Shown: positions 40,709 through 52,173 of the stretch, in pieces | How the letters are laid out: each line of letters opens with the position of its first letter | How positions within the stretch are numbered: the stretch's first letter is position 1 | NCBI RefSeq assembly: GCF_001297775.1 | Contig: NZ_LIFX01000006.1 | Coordinates: 124,001-188,000, forward strand | DNA: 64,000 nt | Direction: 5' to 3' | Source: Trabulsiella odontotermitis | GTDB lineage: Bacteria; Pseudomonadota; Gammaproteobacteria; Enterobacterales; Enterobacteriaceae | Notes under the pieces: generated by a model | What the model was told of the DNA's origin: nothing | Database searches by the model: none | The model's input: the letters and a program-made list of their open reading frames with translations, nothing else | Program-made: the position numbers and the translations under genes

Positions 40709-43700
40709 TTACCGGGAACTTACTGGCATTTTCCGGACGCTGGCATGATGTCTGCGCAACCAGATCAATTTATAGGCGGCAGGAATAATAAACAGCGAGA
40801 GCAGAGGCGCGGTAATCATCCCGCCAATCATCGGCGCCGCAATCCGGCTCATCACTTCCGAGCCCGCGCCGGTTCCCCACAGAATGGGTAACAGACCCGC
40901 AATGATGACGGCAACCGTCATGGCTTTTGGTCGCACGCGCAGCACCGCACCCTGATAAAGCGCTTCATCAAGCCCTTGCGGCGTGAAGGTGTCCTCGCGG
41001 GACAATGCTGGTTGCGCTTCGATGGCATGACGAAGATACATCAGCATCACCACCCCAAACTCTGCCGCCACCCCCGCCAGAGCGATAAACCCGGTGCCGG
41101 TGGCAACGGACATATGAAAGCCCTGCCAGTAGAGGAACCATATCCCGCCTACCAGCGCGAACGGCAGACTCATCAGGATAAGCAACGCCTCATCAACACG
41201 ACGGAACGCGAGATAGAGCAGAATGAAAATGATCATTACCGTCATCGGCACCATCAGTTTCAGTTTCTTGTTGGCGTGCTCCAGCAATTCAAACTGCCCG
41301 GAGAAAGCCACACTAGTACCGGGTTTCAGTTTGACTTTCTCACTGATCGCCGTTTTGAGGTCGTTGACGACGGACACCATATCCCGGCCCCGCGCATCAA
41401 TGTAAATCCAGCTGGCCGGGCGGGCGTTTTCGGTTTTCAGCATGGTCGGCCCTGACACCACTTTCACATCAGCAACGTCACCGAGAGTGATCTGCTGCTT
41501 CATGGGCGTGAGGATCGGCATCTGCTTCAGCGCCTCCGGACTGTTGCGGTAGTCCTGCGGATAGCGAATGTTAATCGGGTAACGCGCCACGCCTTCCACC
41601 GTTTCCCCCACCATCGCGCCGCCGATGGCAGATGACACAAACAGCTGTACATCACCGACCGTCATGCCATAGCGGGACGCTTTTTCCCGGTTGATATCCA
41701 CATCAATGTATCGCCCGCCCTCCAGGCGCTCCGCGAGGGCAGAAACCACACCAGGCACCGTTTTCGCCACAGTCTCAATACTCTGCGCCGTCACATCGAT
41801 ATCAGACAATACCGTCCCGGAGACCTTGATACCGATCGGGCTTTTGATTCCGGTGGATAACATGTCAATGCGGTTACGAATCGGCGGCACCCAGAGATTT
41901 GCCAGACCGGGTAAACGGACCGTCGCATCAAGCTCTTCAATGATCTTGTCAATCGTCATCCCCGGACGCCACTGATCTTCCGGCTTCAACTGGATCGTCG
42001 TTTCGACCATTTCGAGTGGCGCAGAATCTGTTGCCGTTTCTGCTTTACCGGTTTTACCAAACACCGTCGCCACTTCCGGGACGGTTTTGATCAGCTTGTC
42101 GGTAGTCTGCAACAGCGCCGATGCTTGCCCGGGGGAAATGCCGGGTAATGTCGAGGGCATATACAGCAGATCCCCCTCGTTGATTTTGGGCAGAAACTCC
42201 CCGCCGACATGGCTCAGAGGCCAGATGACCGTGAAGATGGATAAGGCGGCGACCAGCAGCGTTGTCTTCGGCCAGTGAAGCACCCGGAGCAATAACGGAT
42301 GATAAATGTTTATCAAAAAGCGGTTCAGCGGATTGCGGGTCTCCGCCGGGATTTTCCCGCGGATCCAGAAGCCCATCAGGATGGGGATGACGATAATCGC
42401 CAGCGCGGCGGCCCCGGCCATGGAATAGGTTTTGGTGAACGCCAGCGGACCAAACAGACGTCCTTCCTGCCCTTCAAGGGTAAAGATAGGGATAAACGAC
42501 AGCGTGATGATCAGCAGGCTGATGAACAGCGCAGGCCCGACCTCAACCGACGCATCGGTGATCACCTTCCAGCGGGTGGCGTTGTCGATTTGTTCTCCGG
42601 GGTGAAGGTGATCCCACTCTTCCAGCCGTTTGTGGGCATTTTCTATCATCACAATGGCCGCATCCACCATCGCGCCCACCGCGATGGCTATCCCGCCCAG
42701 CGACATGATATTGGCGTTCAGCCCCTGGAAATGCATCACGATAAAGGCAATGCACAGGCCCAGCGGCAGGGAAATAATGGCGACCAGCGCCGAACGGACA
42801 TGCCAGAGGAACAGCGCACAAACAATGGCCACCACAATAAACTCTTCCAGCAGTTTATGGCTCAGGTTGTCTATGGCGCGATCGATTAACTGGCTGCGAT
42901 CATAAGTGGTGACGACTTCCACTCCCTCCGGCAGGCTTTTTTTCAGGCTCTCCAGCTTCTCTTTAACCGCGGTGATCACCTCGCGGGCATTTTTGCCTGA
43001 GCGCAGGATCACGACGCCGCCAGCGACTTCCCCTTCGCCATTAAATTCCGCGATCCCCCGGCGCATTTCCGGTCCTGTTTGTACACGGGCCACGTCACGG
43101 AGATACACCGGCACGCCGTTATCGCCGGTTTTAAGGACGATGTTATTGAAATCATCGATGGTTTGCAGATAACCACTGGCACGAACCATGTATTCGGCTT
43201 CGGCGATTTCAACCGACGACCCGCCCGCTTCCTGGTTTGAGGACTCCAGCGCCTGTTTCACATCCGGCAGACTGACACCGTACTGGGCCAGTTTCATCGG
43301 ATTCACCTGGATCTGATACTGTTTGACCACGCCGCCGACAGAAGCCACTTCAGCGACGTTAGGGATGGTTTTCAGTTCATATTTCAGGAACCAGTCCTGA
43401 AGCGAGCGAAGCTCTGCAAGATCATGCTTACCGCTGCGATCCACCAGCGCGTATTCAAAAATCCAGCCCACCCCGGTCGCATCAGGCCCTATCTCCGAGC
43501 TGACGCCTGCCGGTAATTTTCCCTGTACCTGATTCAGGTATTCCAGCACGCGCGAGCGCGCCCAGTACAGATCGGTGCCGTCTTCAAAAATGACATACAC
43601 ATAGGAATCACCAAACTGGGAAAAGCCGCGTACCGTCTTCGCGCCCGGCACCGAAAGCATCGTTGTCGTGAGCGGATAAGTGACCTGGTCTTCCACAATC

Positions 43701-43876
43701 CGCGGTGCCTGGCCGGGATAGCTGGTTTTGATAATCACCTGAACGTCAGAAAGGTCGGGCAGCGCATCCACTGGCGTATTGATAATCGTCCACGTTCCCC
43801 AGACACTCAGAAACAGGGCTCCCATAATCACCAGAAAACGGTTGGCCACGGAGCGCCGGATAATCCATTCAATCAT
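40709..43876 (-). CDS. cusA: CusA/SilA, RND pump for Cu(I)/Ag(I) efflux
   Basis: This inner-membrane heavy-metal RND antiporter moves Cu(I) and Ag(I) from periplasm and cytoplasm out through CusBC. Its 1055 aa compare with 1047 in K-12 CusA and about 1048 in SilA. It starts [19 protein letters not shown]. The three metal-binding methionines of CusA are all kept, in [21 protein letters not shown] and NRIDMLSTG. The helix-4 proton-relay stretch [16 protein letters not shown] is present. It is the last of cusCFBA, 10 bp behind cusB. I use cusA by operon layout; SilA is an equally fair name. Confidence 0.95.
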   Translation of the reverse strand: MIEWIIRRSVANRFLVIMGALFLSVWGTWTIINTPVDALPDLSDVQVIIKTSYPGQAPRIVEDQVTYPLTTTMLSVPGAKTVRGFSQFGDSYVYVIFEDGTDLYWARSRVLEYLNQVQGKLPAGVSSEIGPDATGVGWIFEYALVDRSGKHDLAELRSLQDWFLKYELKTIPNVAEVASVGGVVKQYQIQVNPMKLAQYGVSLPDVKQALESSNQEAGGSSVEIAEAEYMVRASGYLQTIDDFNNIVLKTGDNGVPVYLRDVARVQTGPEMRRGIAEFNGEGEVAGGVVILRSGKNAREVITAVKEKLESLKKSLPEGVEVVTTYDRSQLIDRAIDNLSHKLLEEFIVVAIVCALFLWHVRSALVAIISLPLGLCIAFIVMHFQGLNANIMSLGGIAIAVGAMVDAAIVMIENAHKRLEEWDHLHPGEQIDNATRWKVITDASVEVGPALFISLLIITLSFIPIFTLEGQEGRLFGPLAFTKTYSMAGAAALAIIVIPILMGFWIRGKIPAETRNPLNRFLINIYHPLLLRVLHWPKTTLLVAALSIFTVIWPLSHVGGEFLPKINEGDLLYMPSTLPGISPGQASALLQTTDKLIKTVPEVATVFGKTGKAETATDSAPLEMVETTIQLKPEDQWRPGMTIDKIIEELDATVRLPGLANLWVPPIRNRIDMLSTGIKSPIGIKVSGTVLSDIDVTAQSIETVAKTVPGVVSALAERLEGGRYIDVDINREKASRYGMTVGDVQLFVSSAIGGAMVGETVEGVARYPINIRYPQDYRNSPEALKQMPILTPMKQQITLGDVADVKVVSGPTMLKTENARPASWIYIDARGRDMVSVVNDLKTAISEKVKLKPGTSVAFSGQFELLEHANKKLKLMVPMTVMIIFILLYLAFRRVDEALLILMSLPFALVGGIWFLYWQGFHMSVATGTGFIALAGVAAEFGVVMLMYLRHAIEAQPALSREDTFTPQGLDEALYQGAVLRVRPKAMTVAVIIAGLLPILWGTGAGSEVMSRIAAPMIGGMITAPLLSLFIIPAAYKLIWLRRHHASVRKMPVSSR

Positions 43877-43886
43877 CGCTGTCTCC

Positions 43887-45164
43887 TCAGTGACCTGAAT
43901 GCGCGTTTGCAGGTTCCGGCATCACGTCTGCGGGTTTTTCCGCATGACGCATCCGTTCCAGTGCGCCGGTGATATTGGCTTCCGAGTCAATAAGAAAGAG
44001 GCCGCTCACCACCACGGTATCCCCTTCGCTCAGCCCGGCACCTATCCCTGCCTGTTGCTGCGACTCATGCAGGACGTTGATCACTTTCGGCACAAACCGG
44101 CCATCACTATCGACGGTAATCACGCGCTGTTCGTTACCGGTGTCAATCACCGCCTGCGAAGGGATCAGCAGCATGTCCTGACTGCGGGTATTGAGTTTCA
44201 GATAGGCATTCATTCCGGGTTTCAGCAGTTCGTCCTGGTTGGTCACCTGCAGACGAACCTGCAACGTGCGGGTGGTCTGATCCACGCTCGGCAGGATGTT
44301 CCATTTTTCAACATTGAACGTTTTATCCGGGTAAGCCGGTACTGATATTTCAAACTGCGAGGTGTCTTTAAGCAGATACGCAATGGATTCAGGTACCGCT
44401 GCGCTGATCCAGACCGGGTCCATTCCCTGGATCTTCGCGACGACATTGTCTTTTGAAATATTCATGCCGGTGCGCAGGTCAAAAGCAGTAATAACACCGT
44501 CGATCGGTGCCGTGATGGTAAAACGGGTCTGGATGCTGCGGCTTGAACGCAGACGCTGAATATCATTTTCAGGCATACCCGCCAGGCGAAGTCGCTCAAG
44601 GACGCCTTTAAGCTGCGTGGCCGTTCCATTGGTGCTGGATAATAAAAGATATTCACTCTGGGCTTCGACCCATTCCGGGATGGTGATATCGATCAGCGGC
44701 GTACCTTTATTCACTTTGTCGCCGATGGTCAGCGGGTACACTTTTTCGACAAAGCCATCTGAACGCGCCTGAACAATAACAAACTGGTATTCGTTAAAAC
44801 TGACATTCGCCGGGATGGTCTGCGAATAATTGAGCTGTCCTTTGACGACTTTTTCCGTTTTCAGCCCCAGATTCTGCACTTGTGTCGGGTCAATGCGAAT
44901 GCCGTGGTCGTTTTTATCATTCTCCTCGTCGGCATATTTGGGGATTAAATCCATATCCATAAACGGAGATTTCCCCGGCTTGTCGAATTTAGTATCCGGC
45001 TTCATTGGGTCATACCAGAACAGCACTTTGCGCTCCGGAGATGTCGATGCCGTCTCCGGTTTTTGTGCAGAAGTGAGATAATGGTAGCCGCCAACGGAGA
45101 CCAGTCCTCCCAGTATGAGACTGCCGATAATGACCGCCGCATACTTTATCTTTAAAGAAACCAT
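43887..45164 (-). CDS. cusB: CusB/SilB, periplasmic adaptor of Cu/Ag efflux
   Basis: This membrane-fusion protein bridges CusA and CusC and receives metal from CusF. The ATG at 45164 follows GCGGGAATTTT and gives 425 aa. A single N-terminal helix (about 8-28) is followed by the metal-binding Met motif FWYDPM and [10 protein letters not shown] typical of CusB. The lipoyl-like and beta-barrel regions (from about 110) and a His-ending tail (NAHSGH) follow. It lies between cusF and cusA. Confidence 0.95.
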   Translation of the reverse strand: MVSLKIKYAAVIIGSLILGGLVSVGGYHYLTSAQKPETASTSPERKVLFWYDPMKPDTKFDKPGKSPFMDMDLIPKYADEENDKNDHGIRIDPTQVQNLGLKTEKVVKGQLNYSQTIPANVSFNEYQFVIVQARSDGFVEKVYPLTIGDKVNKGTPLIDITIPEWVEAQSEYLLLSSTNGTATQLKGVLERLRLAGMPENDIQRLRSSRSIQTRFTITAPIDGVITAFDLRTGMNISKDNVVAKIQGMDPVWISAAVPESIAYLLKDTSQFEISVPAYPDKTFNVEKWNILPSVDQTTRTLQVRLQVTNQDELLKPGMNAYLKLNTRSQDMLLIPSQAVIDTGNEQRVITVDSDGRFVPKVINVLHESQQQAGIGAGLSEGDTVVVSGLFLIDSEANITGALERMRHAEKPADVMPEPANAHSGH

Positions 45165-45230
45165 AAAATTCCCGCTAAATGATATAATCCCCAGGCTTAT
45201 CCAACGCAATAATGAATAAGCCGTCGTTAA

Positions 45231-45590
45231 TCAGGCGTGTGTTTCTTCAATACTTTTCAGCAGCGAGATATTTCCTTGTTGTACAAAAGAGAAATTCACA
45301 TGGCTGCCCGGTTTTAAATTGCGGATGCTGTCACTGGCTTCCATAAAGGTGAAGCGCATGGTCATTGCTGGCCAGCCAATCGCCGGGATCGCTTCATGGT
45401 CAATGGTGACTTTTTTAGTTTCATAATCAACGGATTTCACCACGCCGGTTCCCTGGAAAACCTGCTCGGCTGCGCTGTCATTCGTCATATCCATATTCAT
45501 ATTGTCATGCTGATGTTCCGCCGCCTGCAGGCCGGCCGAAAAAACGACTGACAGCGTGGCGAATAAAACGGCTTTCATTGAATTACGCAT
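45231..45590 (-). CDS. cusF: CusF/SilF, periplasmic Cu(I)/Ag(I) chaperone
   Basis: This small periplasmic metallochaperone delivers Cu(I)/Ag(I) to CusB. I start it at the ATG at 45590, after AGGAAAATAAT, giving 119 aa. Longer readings run into cusC and are not supported. A signal peptide is followed by a His/Met-rich stretch (AEHQHDNMNMDM). The CusF OB-fold ends with GWPAMTMRF, which holds the Trp and the two Met that cap the metal; the His lies in IDHEAIP. Its N-terminal part looks more like SilF than K-12 CusF. Confidence 0.93.
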   Translation of the reverse strand: MRNSMKAVLFATLSVVFSAGLQAAEHQHDNMNMDMTNDSAAEQVFQGTGVVKSVDYETKKVTIDHEAIPAIGWPAMTMRFTFMEASDSIRNLKPGSHVNFSFVQQGNISLLKSIEETHA

Positions 45591-45621
45591 ATTATTTTCC
45601 TGTTTATTTAAGTGGTGAAAA

Positions 45622-47007
45622 CTATTCTGCCCAGCCGCCCCCGAGGGCGGTGTAGAGATTAATTTCATTAACCTGCTGTGAATATTTAAGATCCAGAATG
45701 TCCTGACGTGTTGAGAATAAAGAACGCTCTGCATCAAGCACTTCGATATAACTTACCGCACCGCTCGCATATAACCCGCGGGCGCGCTGCAACGTGATAT
45801 TGAGTGAATCGAGATAGCGTTGTTGCGCCTCGATTTGCTGACGGATGCTCGCGCGCAGCGCCAGGGCATCAGACACGTCTTTAAATGCCGTCTGAATTTT
45901 TTGCTCGTAATTGACTACCGATTGCTGCTGGCGGATCTCTGCCAGTTGCAGATTGGCTTCATTACGACCGGCATTAAAAATGGGGATGTCTATTTTCGGG
46001 ATAAAATTCCACATCCCGCCTGCCGCGCTAAACAGGTTTGAGAGTTCGGTACTGCCTGTGGAAAGCTCGCTGGTCAGGGAGATGGACGGGAAAAACGCCG
46101 CCCGCGCGGCGCCAATGTTGGCATTCGCCGCTCTTAACTGATATTCCGCCTCCATAATATCCGGACGCTGCAGCAAAATGTCCGATGACAGATTCGGCGG
46201 CAGCGTCACCGGATTAACATCTTTGTCTTTATCAGGACTGCTTTTCGGCACTGCGCGATAGGTGCCCAGAACCAGTTGCAGGGCATTATTCGCCTGCGCC
46301 AGCTCCCCTTCTCGTTTAGCGATGTCTGCCCGGGTGCTTTCAATCTGTCCACGCGCCTGTTCGAGGGCCAGCACATTGGTGCTGCCGGTCATCAGTTGCT
46401 GCTCAACGAAAGCATAAGACTGCTCATAATTGCTGAGCGTTTCCCTGGCAATGCTGAGTTGCGCATAAGCCAGTTGCTGGTTGAAATAGCTCTGCGACAC
46501 ATTCGAGACGAGCAGGAGCTGCACAGAACGCCGGGCTTCCTGACTGGCAAAAAAATTCTGCCTGTCAGCGTCACTCATATTTTTCAGCTTGCCGAAAAAA
46601 TCCAGTTCAAAGCTGAGATCCATACCGGCGTCATACTGCTGCGTGGTCGGATTGTTACTTTTCAGCCCGCCACTGTAGGTGATCCCTGACGAGGCGTTCA
46701 GTTGCGGATAACGATCGGCATCCGTGACGTTATACTGCGCCCGCGCTTCCTGCACTTTCAGGGTCGCCATTCGCAGGTCCCGGTTATTATTCAGGGCTTC
46801 CGTGATCAGTCTTGCCACTTCCGGATCGGCAAAGAAGGCGCGCCATCCGGTCTCCTGGTAACCATTGACGGACGGCATCAGCCCGTTACGTGACAGGGAA
46901 AATTGTTGTGGGACCGGCGATTCCGGACGCTGATAGTCCGGGGCCAGGGAAACACAGCCTGCCAGAAAGAAAAAGGTGCTGATGCTAAGTCGTTTTAATT
47001 GGAACAT
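45622..47007 (-). CDS. cusC: CusC/SilC, outer-membrane efflux channel lipoprotein
   Basis: This TolC-type channel of the NodT family forms the outer-membrane exit of the metal pump. Its 461 aa begin with a lipoprotein signal FFLAGC (Cys17). Two OEP repeats follow, with LRMATLKVQEARAQYNVTDA and ILLQRPDIMEAEYQLRAANANIGAARAAFFPSISL regions typical of CusC. It is the first gene of cusCFBA, divergent from cusR with a CusR-type box between them. Confidence 0.95.
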   Translation of the reverse strand: MFQLKRLSISTFFFLAGCVSLAPDYQRPESPVPQQFSLSRNGLMPSVNGYQETGWRAFFADPEVARLITEALNNNRDLRMATLKVQEARAQYNVTDADRYPQLNASSGITYSGGLKSNNPTTQQYDAGMDLSFELDFFGKLKNMSDADRQNFFASQEARRSVQLLLVSNVSQSYFNQQLAYAQLSIARETLSNYEQSYAFVEQQLMTGSTNVLALEQARGQIESTRADIAKREGELAQANNALQLVLGTYRAVPKSSPDKDKDVNPVTLPPNLSSDILLQRPDIMEAEYQLRAANANIGAARAAFFPSISLTSELSTGSTELSNLFSAAGGMWNFIPKIDIPIFNAGRNEANLQLAEIRQQQSVVNYEQKIQTAFKDVSDALALRASIRQQIEAQQRYLDSLNITLQRARGLYASGAVSYIEVLDAERSLFSTRQDILDLKYSQQVNEINLYTALGGGWAE

Positions 47008-47079
47008 AACGCAGACGCTTACCGGAGGATGGATGGCGGTACTGTAACGAAAGCACTCTGTTTGGCGGGTGACTGGATG

Positions 47080-47095
47080 ATGACAATATTGTCAT
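47080..47095. promoter_or_regulatory. CusR/SilR box in the cusC-cusR intergenic region
   Basis: ATGACAATATTGTCAT is a perfect 16-bp palindrome matching the known CusR box core (ATGACAANNTTGTCAT). It lies between the divergent cusC and cusR starts and should control both in response to Cu(I)/Ag(I). Confidence 0.9.
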
Positions 47096-47166
47096 TTAGG
47101 GATTAAGCCGTTGATAAGCGGCGGGTGCTCACTAGAATGTCATTAACAGGATGACCGGGGAGTCAC

Positions 47167-47850
47167 ATGAAAATACTGATCGTCGAAGACGAAATTAAAA
47201 CGGGCGAATACCTCAGCAAAGGGCTGACCGAGGCGGGGTTCGTCGTCGATCACGCCGATAATGGCCTGACCGGGTATCATCTGGCGATGACCGCTGAGTA
47301 CGATCTACTGATCCTCGACATCATGCTTCCTGACGTTAATGGCTGGGAAATTATTCGTATGCTTCGTTCGGCCGGTAAGGGAATGCCTGTTTTACTGCTG
47401 ACCGCGCTTGGTACCGTCGAGCATCGCGTCAAAGGGCTTGAGCTTGGTGCGGATGATTATCTGGTGAAACCCTTTGCCTTCGCCGAGCTGCTGGCCCGTG
47501 TCCGCACCCTCCTGCGTCGTGGTAATACGGTTATCTCTGAAAGCCAGTTTCAGGTCGCGGATTTGATGCTTGATCTGGTCTCGAGAAAAGTCATCCGCGC
47601 CGGAAAGCGCATCCTGCTGACCAGCAAGGAATTCAGCCTGCTGGAATTTTTTATTCGCCATCAGGGCGAAGTGCTTCCCCGCTCGCTGATAGCCTCTCAG
47701 GTCTGGGATATGAACTTTGACAGCGACACCAATGCGATAGATGTGGCGGTGAAACGACTGCGCGCCAAAATCGACAATGATTTTGAACCGAAATTAATCC
47801 AGACCGTGCGTGGCGTGGGCTACATGTTAGAGGTCCCGGATGCGCAGTAG
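47167..47850 (+). CDS. cusR: CusR/SilR, copper/silver response regulator
   Basis: This OmpR-family regulator of 227 aa activates cusCFBA. The receiver has [15 protein letters not shown], the phospho-acceptor Asp in [14 protein letters not shown], and Lys in [13 protein letters not shown]. The DNA-binding domain ends with [15 protein letters not shown] and VRGVGYMLE, typical of CusR/PcoR/SilR. It overlaps cusS by 11 nt. Confidence 0.95.
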   Translation: MKILIVEDEIKTGEYLSKGLTEAGFVVDHADNGLTGYHLAMTAEYDLLILDIMLPDVNGWEIIRMLRSAGKGMPVLLLTALGTVEHRVKGLELGADDYLVKPFAFAELLARVRTLLRRGNTVISESQFQVADLMLDLVSRKVIRAGKRILLTSKEFSLLEFFIRHQGEVLPRSLIASQVWDMNFDSDTNAIDVAVKRLRAKIDNDFEPKLIQTVRGVGYMLEVPDAQ

Positions 47851-49303
47851 TCTCTCCCCTCGCCCGTTCTCCCTTGCCCTGCGGCTGACGTTTTTTATCA
47901 GCCTGTCAACGATTCTGGCGTTTATTGCCTTTACCTGGATTATGCTGCATTCCGTTGAAAAACATTTTGCTGAACAGGATGTCAGCGATTTGCAGCAAAT
48001 CAGTTTTACGCTGAATAACATCCTGCAATCTTCTGCCGGGACGGATGAACAAAAAATAAATAAAATGCGCGAATTTCTTGCCAGCTATCGCAGTATTTCG
48101 GCGGTGCTGCAGAACGCAGAGGGTGAAATTCTGTTCAGCACGTCGCAGGGCCCCTCGTTACTCCCTGCCCTGAACGAGGTGACATTTCCCGTTAACAAGG
48201 AGAGCGGTGAGATTTTTATCTGGGCGGTGGAGAATGACCATGCGGTTCCGGGGCATTCTGGCACCGAAATGAAAAGGGAGACGTTCCGGATAATCGCCTC
48301 GTCGGGCAACGCTGTCAGCAATGGGAAACCAGAGCCTTACCGCTTGCTGATTGGCTTGTCGATCAATTTCCATCTTCATTATCTGGCGGCGCTGAAAAAG
48401 AATTTAATCGCGATTGCTGTCGTCATCAGCCTTCTGATTATCATCACTATCCATATTGCCGTGCGTAAAGGTCACCAGCCGCTGCGCAATGTGAGCGATG
48501 CGATTAAAAATATCACCTCAGAGAATCTGGATGTCCGGCTGGAACCCTCCAGAGTGCCGATTGAACTGGAACAACTGGTGATTTCTTTTAACCATATGAT
48601 TGAAAGAATCGAGGATGTGTTTACCCGGCAGGCGAATTTCTCCGCCGATATCGCGCACGAAATCAGGACACCGATTACCAATCTGGTCACCCAGACCGAA
48701 ATTGCGTTGAGCCAGCACCGGACGCAAAACGAGCTGGAAGATGTGCTGTATTCCAGCCTGGAAGAATACAACCGCATGACCAAAATGGTCAGCGATATGC
48801 TTTTCCTCGCCCAGGCTGACAATAACCAGTTAATTCCCGAGACGGTGAAGTTTGATTTAAGCGCGGAAGTGACCAAAGTTTTTGATTTCTTCGAAGCCTG
48901 GGCGGAAGAGCGCGGGATCACGCTGGCCTTTAACGGCGCGCCTTGCGTGATTGAAGGCGATCCGCTGATGTTCCGAAGAGCAATCAATAATCTCTTGTCG
49001 AACGCTATCCGTTATACGCCGGAAGGGCAGACCGTGACGGTGTCGGTCACTGAACAGGCAAACAACGTTGAACTGATTGTTGAAAACCCCGGTAAACCGA
49101 TACCTGAAGAGCATTTAACACGGCTGTTTGACCGTTTTTACCGGGTTGACCCTTCCCGGCAACGAAAAGGTGAAGGGAGTGGGATTGGTCTGGCAATTGT
49201 GAAATCCATAGTGAGCGCTCACCATGGAAAAGTGAGCGTCGAATCCGACAGCGTCTCCACGCGATTTACATTATCTGTGCCACGACTGGGAAACCCGCGA
49301 TAA
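47840..49303 (+). CDS. cusS: CusS/SilS, copper/silver sensor kinase
   Basis: This 487-aa membrane kinase is of the CusS/SilS/PcoS heavy-metal-sensor type. Helices lie at about 14-37 and 186-206 with a periplasmic sensor between. HAMP, the H-box [16 protein letters not shown], the N-box [17 protein letters not shown] and [13 protein letters not shown] follow. It overlaps cusR by 11 nt, so the pair is cotranslated. Confidence 0.95.
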   Translation: MRSSLSPRPFSLALRLTFFISLSTILAFIAFTWIMLHSVEKHFAEQDVSDLQQISFTLNNILQSSAGTDEQKINKMREFLASYRSISAVLQNAEGEILFSTSQGPSLLPALNEVTFPVNKESGEIFIWAVENDHAVPGHSGTEMKRETFRIIASSGNAVSNGKPEPYRLLIGLSINFHLHYLAALKKNLIAIAVVISLLIIITIHIAVRKGHQPLRNVSDAIKNITSENLDVRLEPSRVPIELEQLVISFNHMIERIEDVFTRQANFSADIAHEIRTPITNLVTQTEIALSQHRTQNELEDVLYSSLEEYNRMTKMVSDMLFLAQADNNQLIPETVKFDLSAEVTKVFDFFEAWAEERGITLAFNGAPCVIEGDPLMFRRAINNLLSNAIRYTPEGQTVTVSVTEQANNVELIVENPGKPIPEEHLTRLFDRFYRVDPSRQRKGEGSGIGLAIVKSIVSAHHGKVSVESDSVSTRFTLSVPRLGNPR

Positions 49304-49382
49304 CGGGAATCATCCGGGAAAGGGCACTTCATGTCGCTGAACTATAATAACGCCGTGTCTACCTATGTTAAGGAGTCCCTTT

Positions 49383-49733
49383 ATGAAAATGAAAACATCG
49401 CTTTTCCTGTTATTAATGGTAACAGGCGCCGCTATTTCCGCCGATCATTCGTCAATGGCGATGCCGGATAAAGGCGCGTCCGCGTCCTCTCAGGAATACA
49501 TGAGCGGAATGACGACCATGCACGATAAAATGATGGAAGGTGTGAAAGATCCGGATCCTGATAAAGCCTTTGCGAAAGGAATGACGGCTCATCACGAAGG
49601 CGCCATCGCCATGGCGGAGACAGAACTGAAATACGGCAAAGATCCTGAGATGCGCAAACTGGCTGAAAACATCATTAAAGCGCAGAAAGGTGAAATTGAA
49701 ATGATGAATAAATGGCTGAGCAATAACAAATAA
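49383..49733 (+). CDS. DUF305-family periplasmic protein behind cusS
   Basis: This 116-aa protein has a signal peptide (MKMKTSLFLLLMVTGAAISA) and a DUF305 domain, with AHHEGAIAMAETELKYGKDPEMRKLAENIIKAQ-type helices rich in Met and His. AAGGAG precedes the ATG at 49383. DUF305 proteins such as CopM bind copper, so a periplasmic metal-buffer role beside cusRS is likely but inferred. It is not SilE, whose sequence pattern differs. Confidence 0.85.
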   Translation: MKMKTSLFLLLMVTGAAISADHSSMAMPDKGASASSQEYMSGMTTMHDKMMEGVKDPDPDKAFAKGMTAHHEGAIAMAETELKYGKDPEMRKLAENIIKAQKGEIEMMNKWLSNNK

Positions 49734-49756
49734 GCCCGCCACACCGCGATGTTGCG

Positions 49757-50023
49757 TTATCCGGCTGAGACAGGTGAGGTTTCAGCCTCAAGGGTGATAA
49801 GCCAGGTCATCGCGGCATCGCGATTCGTTGAACACATCTCCAGGGACGGTTTCAGGCTGCTGCAAACGGCTGGCCGCAGGCCCGAACCAAAGAGGTTGCA
49901 CAGGTTGTCGTCAGACAACTGGACACACCGGACATTCGCCGGTTTACCGTGCGGCATGCCGGGAATTGGGCTGGAAATTGACGGCGCGATACAACAGGCG
50001 CCACAGTCCGGACGGCAATTCAT
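49757..50023 (-). CDS. yeiW: YeiW, UPF0153-family Cys-rich protein
   Basis: This 88-aa protein starts at the ATG at 50023 after GGAG. It begins [23 protein letters not shown], nearly identical to K-12 YeiW. The CxxxCxxCC cluster suggests bound zinc or iron; the function is unknown. It marks the return to the K-12 gene order after the accessory block. Confidence 0.93.
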   Translation of the reverse strand: MNCRPDCGACCIAPSISSPIPGMPHGKPANVRCVQLSDDNLCNLFGSGLRPAVCSSLKPSLEMCSTNRDAAMTWLITLEAETSPVSAG

Positions 50024-50158
50024 AACGGTATCTCCTGAGAGTCTGGCTGCGCACCTTATCACCTTTTCACAAAACCCGCGAATTCCACTTGCCTGAAAGG
50101 CCCGGCGCGAGTACTTTGACGCGATATTTTTGACATCTTTACCGACAGGATTACTGCA

Positions 50159-50731
50159 ATGCCAAGAGCGAACGAAATTAAGAAAGGTATGGTGCTGAAT
50201 TACAATGGCAAGCTGCTGATTGTAAAAGACATTGATATTCAGTCACCGAGCGCCCGTGGCGCCGCAACGCTGTACAAAATGCGCTTCTCCGATGTCCGCA
50301 CTGGCCTGAAAGTCGAAGAACGCTTTAAAGGTGACGACATTCTGGATACGGTCACCCTGACCCGTCGTTTCGTTGACTTCTCTTATGTTGACGGCAACGA
50401 ATACGTGTTCATGGATAAAGAAGACTACACGCCGTACACCTTTACCAAAGATCAGATTTCAGAAGAGCTGCAGTTCATCCCGGAAGGCGGAATGCCGGAA
50501 ATGCAGGTGCTGCTGTGGGACAGCCAGTTACTGGCGCTGGAACTGCCACAGACGGTGGATCTGGAAATCGTTGAAACGGCGCCGGGCATCAAAGGTGCTT
50601 CCGCCAGCTCCCGCACCAAGCCTGCAACGCTGACCACCGGTCTGGTGGTGCAGGTGCCGGAATACCTCACTACCGGTGAGAAGATCCGCATCCATATCGA
50701 AGAAAAACGCTATATGGGTCGCGCTGACTGA
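50159..50731 (+). CDS. yeiP: YeiP, elongation factor P-like protein
   Basis: This 190-aa EF-P paralogue has the three-domain layout: KOW-like domain with [20 protein letters not shown], a middle OB domain, and the C-terminal domain with [21 protein letters not shown] relieves ribosome stalling at polyproline; the role of YeiP is less clear. AGGA precedes the ATG. The gene ends 2 bp before a bidirectional terminator shared with uxuA. Confidence 0.96.
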   Translation: MPRANEIKKGMVLNYNGKLLIVKDIDIQSPSARGAATLYKMRFSDVRTGLKVEERFKGDDILDTVTLTRRFVDFSYVDGNEYVFMDKEDYTPYTFTKDQISEELQFIPEGGMPEMQVLLWDSQLLALELPQTVDLEIVETAPGIKGASASSRTKPATLTTGLVVQVPEYLTTGEKIRIHIEEKRYMGRAD

Positions 50732-50733
50732 TC

Positions 50734-50764
50734 AAAAAAAGGACGGTTTTCACCGTCCTTTTTT
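50734..50764. terminator. Bidirectional terminator between yeiP and uxuA
   Basis: GGACGG (50741-50746), a 6-nt loop and CCGTCC (50753-50758) are flanked by seven A on the left and six T on the right, so transcription can end here from both sides. Confidence 0.9.
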
Positions 50765-50776
50765 CATTGCGGCTGA

Positions 50777-51967
50777 TTACAGCAAATCAGGGTATTTCGT
50801 CATTTTCAGCGCCAGTTCAACACCGCGCACTTCTGCCATCCCTTTCAGACGGCCAATCGCCGAATAACCCGGATTGGTTTTCTTTTTCAAATCGTCGAGC
50901 ATCTGGTGCCCGTGATCCGGACGGAACGGGATCGGACGCAGATCACCCGCTTTTTTACGGCGCTGCTCTTCACTCAGAATCGCATCCACCACCGCCACCA
51001 TGTTGACGTCGCCGTTCAGATGCGACCCCTCGTGGAAGGTTTTCGGGTTGTCTTCCCGGCAGGTGGCGCGCAGGTGTGTGAAGTGAATACGATCTCCGAA
51101 AGTTTTAATCATCTTCACCAGATCGTTATCGGCGCGCACGCCGTAGGAGCCGGTGCACATGGTGAAACCGTTGTTGATGCTGTCGACAGTCTCTTTCAGC
51201 CACTGCATATCTTCAATGGTCGAAACGATACGCGGCAGACCCAGGATCGGGCGCGGCGGATCGTCCGGGTGAACGGCCAGACGCACGCCCACTTCTTCTG
51301 CCACCGGCACAATCGCACGCAGGAAACGGGCCATATTCTCGCGCAGCGTCTCTTTGCTGATATGGTCATACTCCGCCAGACGCGCGCGGAATTGATCAAG
51401 GGTGTAGCCCTCTTCCGCTCCCGGCAGACCCGCAATGATGTTGCGCGTCAGCTTATTAATATCGGCTTCGCTCATCGCGTGGAAATACGCCTGCGCCTGA
51501 CGCTGTTCTTCAGCGCTGTAATCCGCTTCTGCGCCTTCGCGCTTGAGGATATGCAGCTCGAACGCCGCAAAAGCGATTTGGTCAAAACGCAGCGCTTTTG
51601 AACCGTCCGGCAACTGATATTCGAGGTCGGTACGCGTCCAGTCGAGGATCGGCATAAAATTGTAGCACACCGTATCAATGCCGCAGGCCGCCAGATTGCG
51701 AATGCTCTGCTGATAGTTAGCAATCCACGTCTCACACTGCCCGCTGTGAGTTTTGATGTCTTCATGCACCGGAATGCTCTCGACCACTGACCAGATCAGC
51801 CCTTTTTCCGCCAGCAGCGCCTGACGCTGTTTAATTTTCTCAATCGACCAGACTTGCCCATTCGGGATGTGGTGCAGCGCAGTCACGACGCCCGTCGCCC
51901 CCGCCTGACGCACATCATCAAGAGATACCGGATCGTTCGGCCCATACCAACGCCAGGTTTGCTCCAT
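50777..51967 (-). CDS. uxuA: UxuA, D-mannonate dehydratase
   Basis: This enzyme dehydrates D-mannonate to 2-keto-3-deoxygluconate in glucuronate breakdown. The ATG at 51967 gives 396 aa starting [16 protein letters not shown], the UxuA form. [48 protein letters not shown] and [14 protein letters not shown] are family stretches including metal ligands. In K-12 uxuA sits with uxuB at 98 min; here it is divergent from yeiQ, with a UxuR/ExuR-like box 16 bp before its start. Confidence 0.95.
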   Translation of the reverse strand: MEQTWRWYGPNDPVSLDDVRQAGATGVVTALHHIPNGQVWSIEKIKQRQALLAEKGLIWSVVESIPVHEDIKTHSGQCETWIANYQQSIRNLAACGIDTVCYNFMPILDWTRTDLEYQLPDGSKALRFDQIAFAAFELHILKREGAEADYSAEEQRQAQAYFHAMSEADINKLTRNIIAGLPGAEEGYTLDQFRARLAEYDHISKETLRENMARFLRAIVPVAEEVGVRLAVHPDDPPRPILGLPRIVSTIEDMQWLKETVDSINNGFTMCTGSYGVRADNDLVKMIKTFGDRIHFTHLRATCREDNPKTFHEGSHLNGDVNMVAVVDAILSEEQRRKKAGDLRPIPFRPDHGHQMLDDLKKKTNPGYSAIGRLKGMAEVRGVELALKMTKYPDLL

Positions 51968-51983
51968 GGTCTCACCCTCTAAA

Positions 51984-51997
51984 GTTGTTATACCAAT
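51984..51997. promoter_or_regulatory. Putative UxuR/ExuR operator at uxuA-yeiQ
   Basis: GTTGTTATACCAAT matches the UxuR/ExuR palindrome ATTGGTATACCAAT at 12 of 14 positions. It lies between divergent uxuA and yeiQ, 16 bp from the uxuA ATG, and suggests hexuronate control. Confidence 0.6.
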
Positions 51998-52173
51998 AAT
52001 AAAGCACGTAATGACGACTACCATACAGGCTTAGCCATAATGGTCAAACACCCCGGCAGGATTGATTGATCCAGCTCACATTAACCACAGAAACAAGGCA
52101 CACCAATTTAAATTGTTGTCATATAACTTTACACTAGCGCTTGTTAACTTTTCGTTATTCAGGTGTATACAGA

